Shown here one piece after another: positions 6,526 through 11,469 of a stretch of DNA of 11,469 nt. The DNA comes from Lachnospiraceae bacterium UBA2734 (GTDB lineage Bacteria > Bacillota > Clostridia > Lachnospirales > Lachnospiraceae): positions 60,751 through 72,219 of the forward strand of contig DEKA01000043.1 of assembly GCA_002353635.1 (NCBI GenBank), read 5' to 3'. A program made the translations under genes and the position numbers. The notes under the pieces are model-generated. The model saw nothing but the letters and a program-made list of their open reading frames with translations, made no database searches and was not told where the DNA came from. Each line of letters starts with the position of its first letter. The first letter of the stretch is position 1.

Positions 6526-6534
6526 TGCTACAAT
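6526..6534 (+). promoter_or_regulatory. Extended -10 promoter for the MFS transporter
   Basis: The plus-strand TGCTACAAT fits TGn-TACAAT, with no good -35 at the normal distance. Initiation near 6541 gives a leader of about 45 bases containing GAGGT (6573-6577), which places the ATG at 6587 at standard spacing. The divergent spacer 6305-6586 contains no other gene that I can support. Confidence 0.5.
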
Positions 6535-6586
6535 AGTATACATTCGGTGGTTCTAAATTCCGTCACACGATTGAGGTAACATACAT

Positions 6587-7765
6587 ATGTCTTCCACACC
6601 AGCCAGCACAGAATCTCCTGTATACAACAAGCGGCACTACAGAACAGGCATGATCTGCTTCTTCTTGAGTGGCATCGGTGCCATCAGCGCCGGCATCATC
6701 GTCAGCCTCCTGCGCGACCTCTACGGCTTCAGCTACAGTCTGACCGGCACGATGGTCTCTGTCATGAGCATCGGCAACATGATTTCCCTCCTCATCGCTG
6801 GCATCCTCCCCGACATGATCGGTGAAAGGGCAACAACACTGATCCTGTGCAGCGGCTATGCGATCGGTTATTTTCTCATGGCGCTGACCGGAAATCCGAT
6901 TCTGCTCCTTCTCGCCTTCCTCATCGCGGGTATTGCAAAAGGATGTGCCGCCAACAAGTGCACAGTCCTCTCCGGCAACAACACAGATGACCGGCCAAAG
7001 GCCATGAATCTAATGAATGCCTTCTTTGCGCTAGGCGCGCTCCTCTGCCCCTTCCTCATCTCCTTCACAGAGAATCTGGGCACCAAGGCACCTATGATCG
7101 CCGTGGGGTTCGCGGGACTCCTCATGTGGTACATGTTCCTGCGGGCAGGACTCCCCGGCAAATCGGGTGCCTCCTCCGGCGAAAAGGCAAAGACCGACTA
7201 CAGTTTCCTGAAAAATCCGGTGTTCTGGATCCTCACGCTCCTTCTCTTCTGTCAGAACGGCGCGGAGTATACCGTAAACGGATGGCTGGTCACCTATTAC
7301 AAGAATGAAAAGATCCTTGTGGGAACGCTTGCCGCCTACACCGTGACGGTGCAGTGGCTCTTTACCCTGATCGGAAGGCTCCTTCTCGCCTTCGGCATAA
7401 AGATCCGCAATCCCTATAAGGCTCTCTCTGTCATGGGCATCGCACTCACAGTCATGTACATGGTGCTGATCCGGATGAACGCGGCAGTGCCGGCTCTCAT
7501 CGCCCTCGCCCTCTTCTCCCTCTCCATAGCGGGCGTCTACCCGATGGCCGTGGCCGGCGTCGGACAGATGATGAGCTCGGCCAGTGTCGGCGTTCTCCTC
7601 TCTATTGCGGGCGTCGGCGGCATTATTTTCCCGTGGATCGTGGGCATCATCGCCGATCACACGACGCTGCGCACCGGTATGGCAGTCAACCTCATCCCCT
7701 GTGCCGGGATTTTTCTCCTGTCGCTCCTGATGGTGCGCATCAGCGCAAAACGTGAAAAGGCATAA
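6587..7765 (+). CDS. MFS transporter, FucP-like (sugar permease-like) group
   Basis: A 392-residue membrane protein with about 12 hydrophobic helices in two six-helix halves, joined by a basic, hydrophilic loop near 188-208. The loop after helix 2 carries GILPDMIGERAT (72-83), a version of MFS motif A. NLMNAFFALGALLCPFL (141-157) and the helix-7 segment NGAEYTVNGWLVTYY (224-238) resemble conserved positions of the FucP/COG0738 group (N-F-G-G-P and G-E-GW), which suggests a sugar or small organic substrate with proton coupling. The substrate cannot be read from the sequence, and no enzyme gene adjoins it. The start is supported by GAGGT nine bases upstream. It is a single-gene unit with its own promoter, ending at the strong hairpin 7844-7884. 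A drug-efflux MFS is the alternative. Confidence 0.8.
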   Translation: MSSTPASTESPVYNKRHYRTGMICFFLSGIGAISAGIIVSLLRDLYGFSYSLTGTMVSVMSIGNMISLLIAGILPDMIGERATTLILCSGYAIGYFLMALTGNPILLLLAFLIAGIAKGCAANKCTVLSGNNTDDRPKAMNLMNAFFALGALLCPFLISFTENLGTKAPMIAVGFAGLLMWYMFLRAGLPGKSGASSGEKAKTDYSFLKNPVFWILTLLLFCQNGAEYTVNGWLVTYYKNEKILVGTLAAYTVTVQWLFTLIGRLLLAFGIKIRNPYKALSVMGIALTVMYMVLIRMNAAVPALIALALFSLSIAGVYPMAVAGVGQMMSSASVGVLLSIAGVGGIIFPWIVGIIADHTTLRTGMAVNLIPCAGIFLLSLLMVRISAKREKA

Positions 7766-7843
7766 CTGCACAGAAGGAAAGTTAGAGGACTGTTGACAAG
7801 AGAACAATGATGTGCAGATACGTTTTTCTGTCTGAACCTCTTT

Positions 7844-7884
7844 CATAAAAAAATCTGCGGCGCTGGGCCGCAGATTTTTTTATG
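7844..7884. terminator. Strong bidirectional intrinsic terminator
   Basis: CATAAAAAAATCTGCGGC (7844-7861) and GCCGCAGATTTTTTTATG (7867-7884) form a perfect 18-bp stem around a 5-base loop, with seven A on one side and seven T on the other. It lies between the convergent MFS gene and arsR-like gene and should terminate both. I see no gene in the rest of 7766-7951. Confidence 0.92.
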
Positions 7885-7951
7885 GGAGAACTATACTGTT
7901 TATTTGCTGTAAAGCCACTGATCGTCATGCCGTTCCGGCGCTCCACTCGCC

Positions 7952-8257
7952 TTACGGCTCCTCGATGTGCTCCTGTCCCACCTGCAGAATGGTGTGCACA
8001 TGGGCATCCGCAAGGTAATAGATAATCTGCTTGCCTTCTCTGCGGGAGGAGATGAGCTTCGAGGACTTTAATATTTTCAGCTGGTGGGAGACCGCGGATG
8101 TCGTCATGCCGAGTGCCTCCGCAATGTCGCCGACGCTCCTCTCTCCGTCGTAGAGGACAAAGAGGATGCGGATTCTTGTGGAATCGCCGAAGACCTTGAA
8201 GAGTTCGGCGAGATCTGCCATTTCGTTTTCATCTGGTAAACTGCACTTCACACTCAT
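7952..8257 (-). CDS. ArsR/SmtB family repressor with alpha5 Zn(II)-type site
   Basis: A 101-residue winged-helix metal-responsive repressor. It shows the ArsR-family core (FKVFGDSTRIRILFVLYDGE, residues 20-39), the recognition helix TTSAVSHQLKILKSSKLI (52-69), and the wing REGKQIIYYLAD (73-84). The C-terminal helix carries D84, H86, H97 and E100 in the exact DxH-x10-HxxE pattern of the alpha5 site used by zinc/cobalt sensors such as SmtB and CzrA. The N-terminal part has a single Cys (C5) and no CxC/CxxC cadmium/lead site, so Zn(II) or Co(II) sensing is more likely than Cd/Pb-only sensing. It begins one base after the ATPase stop, with its Shine-Dalgarno (GGGGGA) inside the end of that gene, so translational coupling is likely. 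Metal release from DNA would derepress the unit, giving feedback control. Confidence 0.93.
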   Translation of the reverse strand: MSVKCSLPDENEMADLAELFKVFGDSTRIRILFVLYDGERSVGDIAEALGMTTSAVSHQLKILKSSKLISSRREGKQIIYYLADAHVHTILQVGQEHIEEP

Positions 8258-8258
8258 T

Positions 8259-10343
8259 TTATTTTCCCCCCTGCAGGGTTCTCGCCGAGTTCAGTACGCA
8301 GAGAATCAGTACGCCTGTGTCGCCGAAGACGGCCAGCCACATCGGTGCGAGTCCGAATGCGGCCATGATCAGGATGACCACTTTGACGGCGATGGCGAAG
8401 ACAATGTTCTCCTTTGCGATGCCCTGCGTCCTTCTGGCGATCCGGATGGCTCTTGCGATCTTGGACGGCTTGTCGTCCATCAGAACGACATCCGCCGCCT
8501 CGATGGCCGCATCCGAGCCCATGGCGCCCATGGCGATGCCGACATCCGCTCTTGCAAGAACAGGCGCGTCATTGATACCGTCGCCCACGAAGACGAGTGT
8601 CCCGTCTCCGTGCTCCCTCGTATCCCTGAGCAGCTCCTCCACCTTGTCGACTTTATCCGCCGGCAGGAGTTCCGCGCGGTAATCATCAAGACCAAGGTCC
8701 TTCGCTACACGTGCGGCCACATCCTTCCGGTCGCCCGTCAGCATCACGCATCTGCGCACGCCTGCAGACTTCAGATCCGCGATGGCCTGCGGCGCATCCT
8801 TCTTCTCCACATCCGAGATGTGAATGTGACCCGCATAGACGCCGTCGATGGCCACATGGATGATGGTTCCCGGAGCTTCACAGCTCTTCCACTTCGCGCC
8901 GACAGCATCCATCATCTTCGTGTTGCCCACGCAGACTGTCTTTCCATTGACCACAGCGCGCACGCCCTGCCCTGCGATCTCCTCGACATTCTCCACAGAG
9001 CACCCGTCGCTCTCATTGCCGAAAGCATTGCGCAGAGATACCGCAATCGGGTGTGTCGAATACCGCTCAACATGTGCGGCGAGATGGAGCAGTTCCTTGT
9101 CGGAGATCACCTCGGGATGGAGGTCTGTCACCTCAAAGACGCCTTTTGTGAGCGTTCCCGTCTTATCGAACACAGCCGTATCTGTGCGGGAGAGGCTCTC
9201 CATGTAGCCGGATCCCTTGATCAGCACGCCGATCTTCGAAGCCGCGCCGATTCCGCCAAAATAAGCGAGCGGCACCGACACCACCAGCGCGCAGGGGCAG
9301 GAGACAATCAGGAATGTCAGCGCCCGCAGAAGCCACGTCGCAAACTGCCCTTTGAAATCGCCGAGAAGGAGCGGTGGCAGAAACGCCAGCGCAATCGCCG
9401 CGAAAACAACGATCGGCGTGTAGATCCTGGCAAAGCGGGAAATGAAGTGCTCGCTCCTGGACTTCTTCTCGCTGGAATTCTGTACGAGATCCAGGATCTT
9501 TGAGGCTGTCGACTCCCCGAAAGCCTTTTGGACTTTCACGCGGAGCAGACCGCTCTTGTTGACGCAGCCGGAGAGAACCTGATCGCCCGCCTTCACATCT
9601 CTTGGAAGGCTCTCGCCTGTGAGCGCAACTGTGTCGAGAGAGGATGTGCCTTCAAGGATAACGCCGTCCATCGGCACCTTCTCGCCGGGCCTGATCACAA
9701 TGGTCTCGCCGACCTGCACCTCTTCCGGGAAGACCGTCTGCAGGGATCCATTCCGCTCCACATTGGCCGTATCAGGACGGATGTCAAGGAGCTGCGAAAT
9801 CGCTCTCTTGCTGTTGCCTTCCGCGATTCCCTCGAAGAGCTCGCCCACCTGGAAGAAGAGCATGACGAAGACGGCCTCCGCGAACTGCGGTTTCCCTCCT
9901 GGAACAAAGCCAATGGCCAGTGCACCGACCGTCGCCACCGTCATGAGAAAGTCCTCATCGAAGACCTCTCCATGGCCGATTCCCTCTCCGGCTTCCTTCA
10001 GCACATCAAAGCCTGCCGCCAGATAAGGCACAAGATAGATCAGCAGAACCTGCCACATCGGAAGATCGGGAAAATTCTTTTCGATCAGAAAGGCGGCGAG
10101 CAGAAGGACGGCTGAGATGATGATCTGAATCAGCTTCTGGCGGGGCTCCATCTCGTCATCATCATCGTCATCATCGTCCTCACCGCCGTCCTCTTCTTTC
10201 CCGGTCTCTTCCCTGCATTTGCCGTGGCTGCAGCCGCAGACTTTTTTCTTCTCCTCCGTCTCCGGAGTGCCTTCAGTGCCTCTCTTCAGCTCTTCTTCGT
10301 CATTCTCCTCATGATGTCCTTTTTTGCAGCAGCTGCATCCCAT
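8259..10343 (-). CDS. P1B-2 type Zn(II)/Cd(II)/Pb(II) exporting ATPase
   Basis: A 694-residue P-type ATPase, ZntA/CadA class, in the cytoplasmic membrane. Visible: actuator TGES (242-245), the metal-gate CPC (349-351), phosphorylation site D393 in DKTGT, the P1B HP pair (431-432), the nucleotide-site GQG (458-460), TGDRKD (536-541), and GDGINDAP (587-594). K654 in the helix after NIVFAIAVK and D675 in GDTG of the last helix match the P1B-2 signature for divalent zinc, cadmium or lead. There is no HMA domain (no GMxCxxC). Instead, residues 1-64 hold C3, C5, C6, H10, H11, C36, C38, H40, C43 and a run of eight Asp (56-63). The start at 10343 is set by GGGAGG five bases upstream, rather than the ATG at 10370. 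It is followed at once by the arsR-like gene, and preceded by its own promoter and operator-like dyad. Confidence 0.95.
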   Translation of the reverse strand: MGCSCCKKGHHEENDEEELKRGTEGTPETEEKKKVCGCSHGKCREETGKEEDGGEDDDDDDDDEMEPRQKLIQIIISAVLLLAAFLIEKNFPDLPMWQVLLIYLVPYLAAGFDVLKEAGEGIGHGEVFDEDFLMTVATVGALAIGFVPGGKPQFAEAVFVMLFFQVGELFEGIAEGNSKRAISQLLDIRPDTANVERNGSLQTVFPEEVQVGETIVIRPGEKVPMDGVILEGTSSLDTVALTGESLPRDVKAGDQVLSGCVNKSGLLRVKVQKAFGESTASKILDLVQNSSEKKSRSEHFISRFARIYTPIVVFAAIALAFLPPLLLGDFKGQFATWLLRALTFLIVSCPCALVVSVPLAYFGGIGAASKIGVLIKGSGYMESLSRTDTAVFDKTGTLTKGVFEVTDLHPEVISDKELLHLAAHVERYSTHPIAVSLRNAFGNESDGCSVENVEEIAGQGVRAVVNGKTVCVGNTKMMDAVGAKWKSCEAPGTIIHVAIDGVYAGHIHISDVEKKDAPQAIADLKSAGVRRCVMLTGDRKDVAARVAKDLGLDDYRAELLPADKVDKVEELLRDTREHGDGTLVFVGDGINDAPVLARADVGIAMGAMGSDAAIEAADVVLMDDKPSKIARAIRIARRTQGIAKENIVFAIAVKVVILIMAAFGLAPMWLAVFGDTGVLILCVLNSARTLQGGK

Positions 10344-10409
10344 ACTGTCCTCCCGCGCTGACAAGCGCATTCCATTTTCTTCTTTGCCGTAAGCTGTTGT
10401 TCTGCCTTG

Positions 10410-10449
10410 GAGCAGTCAGATCCACCTGGCCTCTATGGTCCGACTGCTC
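10410..10449 (-). repeat. Hairpin in the 5' leader of the ATPase gene
   Basis: GAGCAGTC (10410-10417) and GACTGCTC (10442-10449) form a perfect 8-bp stem. In the minus-strand RNA it extends inward by a G-U pair and further pairs. It sits in the leader of about 165 bases between the predicted start site and the ATPase Shine-Dalgarno. No T tract follows, so it is not a terminator. Confidence 0.45.
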
Positions 10450-10484
10450 AGCTCTTGAATTGAGTTGATTGTTGTCTTGATCAT

Positions 10485-10500
10485 TTGAATTGTTGTTCAA
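10485..10500 (-). promoter_or_regulatory. Probable ArsR/SmtB operator
   Basis: The minus strand reads TTGAACAACAATTCAA, a dyad containing TGAA-N6-TTCA, the layout known for operators of zinc-sensing ArsR proteins such as SmtB and ZiaR. It lies just downstream of the predicted transcription start of the ATPase-arsR unit, where a bound repressor would block RNA polymerase. A related ACAACAAT-CAA copy follows about 20 bases on (around 10466-10478). Confidence 0.55.
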
Positions 10501-10514
10501 CTATTGATAAGAAC

Positions 10515-10543
10515 AGATTAATACAGCGTGAAGAGACTGTCAA
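10515..10543 (-). promoter_or_regulatory. Promoter TTGACA-17-TAATCT for the ATPase-arsR unit
   Basis: On the minus strand a perfect -35 TTGACA (10543 to 10538) and a -10 TAATCT (10520 to 10515, keeping the key T, A and final T) are 17 bases apart. It lies just after the exporter stop codon, so the ATPase-arsR pair can be transcribed separately from the exporter. CTATTGA/TCAATAG arms (10501-10507 and 10540-10546) flank the core promoter. Confidence 0.6.
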
Positions 10544-10554
10544 TAGATATGTTG

Positions 10555-11430
10555 TCAGAACCGGATGCCTGCCAGTTCGATGAGAATCCCCCAGAAGATA
10601 CCGGCGGCGTAGAGGATGGCCGTTATTTTCAGATTCTCTTTAGGGCGTGCGTTGGTGCGGAAAAGGACGAGGAGCCCCACGCCCGCACCAACAAGAAGCC
10701 CCGCCATCATTTGTCCGGCGCCCAGCATTCCTTCAAGATAGAGTTCCGTGATCATAACCGATGCGGCGCAGTTGGGGATGAGCCCGATGAGGCCTGCGAG
10801 GAGCGTGCCGATCACGGGTCTGCCTGTGAGGATGCCGGCAATTGTTTTCTCGCCGAGGCCCTCCACAAGGAGTGTCAGAGCAAAGGAGATCAAAAAGACG
10901 AAAATGACGATGTGCAGGGTGTGCACAAGGGCGGAGCGGACGATGCCGCCCTCTTCCTCTTCGCAGCCGCAGTGCTCGTGCTCGCACAGATCGTGGATGC
11001 GCTTGCCGGTTTTATCCTTATATCTGGTGAAGCGGAGAATAAAATCGATGCCAAGTCCTGTCAGCGCGCCGATCACGGCTTTGGCGGCGAGGATTTTCAC
11101 CATTGTAGGGACGGCCACCTGCTCAGAGATAAAGATCGGCAGCATCTCATCCGAAGTCGACAGGAACACGGCAAGGAGCGTCCCTATGGAAATAAGACCG
11201 CCCGCGTACAGACTGGATGCCGCGGCAGAGAAGCCGCACTGCGGGACGATGCCAACCAGTGCGCCGGCGATGGGGCCCCACTTGCCGGCCTCAGCGATCA
11301 GATTCGCAGAGTGCCCCTCTGTCTTTCTCTCCAGCGCCTCCATGACAAGGTAGGTGACAAAGAGAAAGGGGATCAGTTTTAATGTGTCTACGCCCGCGTC
11401 GGTGAGGGCGGAAATAATCAGTTCTGTCAT
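10555..11430 (-). CDS. PF11449-type (ArsP_2) 10TM putative heavy-metal exporter
   Basis: A 291-residue membrane protein with about ten hydrophobic segments. It has two related halves around a central soluble loop. Each half holds a P-polar-C motif followed by LY-x-G: GIVPQCGFSAAASSLYAGG (60-78) and GLIPNCAASVMITELYLEG (216-234). The loop carries a metal-binding-looking cluster: H146, C149, H151, H153, C154, C156 and then four Glu. This fits the DUF2899/ArsP_2 family, called a putative heavy-metal, arsenic or manganese exporter in databases; the substrate is unproven to my knowledge. Location directly before a P1B-2 ATPase and a Zn-type ArsR suggests divalent Zn/Cd handling here. The start is supported by GAGGA six bases upstream (GAGGAATAAACATG). 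It probably follows a further gene, since an in-frame stop of an upstream reading frame sits two bases before its ATG. Confidence 0.8.
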   Translation of the reverse strand: MTELIISALTDAGVDTLKLIPFLFVTYLVMEALERKTEGHSANLIAEAGKWGPIAGALVGIVPQCGFSAAASSLYAGGLISIGTLLAVFLSTSDEMLPIFISEQVAVPTMVKILAAKAVIGALTGLGIDFILRFTRYKDKTGKRIHDLCEHEHCGCEEEEGGIVRSALVHTLHIVIFVFLISFALTLLVEGLGEKTIAGILTGRPVIGTLLAGLIGLIPNCAASVMITELYLEGMLGAGQMMAGLLVGAGVGLLVLFRTNARPKENLKITAILYAAGIFWGILIELAGIRF

Positions 11431-11432
11431 GT

Positions 11433-11469
11433 TTATTCCTCGCTGAGGCGAAATCCGCGCAGGCGGTTT
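11433..11469 (-). CDS. Possible 3' end of a gene upstream of the exporter
   Basis: A minus-strand frame enters at the right window edge and reads NRLRGFRLSEE followed by TAA, ending two bases before the exporter ATG. The exporter's Shine-Dalgarno (GAGGA) lies inside its last codons, a typical operon junction. Eleven codons do not identify a product. It could be chance, since two other frames are also open over this short span. Confidence 0.4.
   Translation of the reverse strand, partial: NRLRGFRLSEE

Noticed and set aside
7793..7798. TTGACA on the plus strand downstream of the MFS gene
   Set aside because: No acceptable -10 at 16-18 bases, and it leads directly into a terminator with no gene.
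7031..7846. 271-codon minus-strand open frame opposite the MFS gene
   Set aside because: Rich in His, Glu and Asp with no domain, antisense to a well-formed transporter. It would also run from inside the terminator region.
8166..9503. 445-codon plus-strand open frame opposite the ATPase
   Set aside because: It lies wholly antisense to arsR and a P-type ATPase with every catalytic motif intact, and its translation has no recognisable domain. It follows from the codon bias of the real genes.
10416..10484. 22-codon minus-strand leader peptide MIKTTINSIQEL... before the ATPase
   Set aside because: No Shine-Dalgarno and no regulatory codon run. A longer TTG-initiated frame in the same area also lacks support.
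1..11469. Phage, toxin-antitoxin, CRISPR or transposon content
   Set aside because: I saw no repeat-spacer pattern, transposase, integrase or small toxin pair. All substantial genes are ordinary metabolic, transport or regulatory types.

Overview
The window looks like chromosomal DNA of a Bacillota bacterium, most likely a Lachnospiraceae-type Clostridia. This rests on purine-rich Shine-Dalgarno sites (GGAGG, GGGAGG, GAGGA), DUF1292 and DUF2232/YybS proteins, a MalY/PatB-type cystathionine beta-lyase next to a Cys/Met-metabolism PLP enzyme, and a SnoaL-PAS-coiled-coil-ATPase signalling protein. Base composition is moderately GC-rich by eye (not computed). Coding density is high. I see no mobile element, CRISPR array, rRNA or tRNA.

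Layout, left to right. (1) 1-108: an intercistronic stretch with three hairpins and, on the minus strand, a strong Shine-Dalgarno and the first codons of a gene running off the left edge. (2) 109-2145, minus: a large cytoplasmic sensor-like protein (SnoaL-like, PAS, about 200-residue coiled coil, GHKL-type ATPase) with no recognisable phospho-acceptor histidine. (3) 2146-2352: a divergent spacer with a plus-strand promoter and a structured leader including a terminator-like hairpin. (4) 2353-2646, plus: a small DUF1292 protein, ending in a bidirectional terminator. (5) 6304 to 2784, minus: a likely operon of a DUF2232 membrane protein, a PatB/MalY cystathionine beta-lyase and, after a 164-base structured spacer, a trans-sulfuration enzyme. 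(6) 6305-6586: a divergent promoter region. (7) 6587-7765, plus: an MFS transporter resembling the FucP-type group, closed by a perfect-stem bidirectional terminator. (8) 11469 to 7952, minus: a metal-efflux module with the last codons of an unknown gene, a PF11449-type 10TM exporter, a P1B-2 zinc/cadmium ATPase and an ArsR/SmtB repressor with an intact alpha5 zinc site.

How the genes fit together. The two PLP enzymes supply transsulfuration chemistry: formation or cleavage of cystathionine, then release of homocysteine. In the efflux module, the repressor's DxH-x10-HxxE site, the ATPase's CPC/K/D signature and the Cys/His-rich segments of both transporters all point to Zn(II)/Cd(II)-type soft divalent metals. 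A TTGACA promoter followed by a TGAA-N6-TTCA dyad between exporter and ATPase looks like the repressor's operator. The most interesting unexplained items are the competing RNA pairings before the trans-sulfuration gene, the histidine-less kinase-like protein with a possibly near-leaderless mRNA, and the HMA-less ATPase with a Cys/His plus poly-Asp tail paired with a PF11449 exporter.
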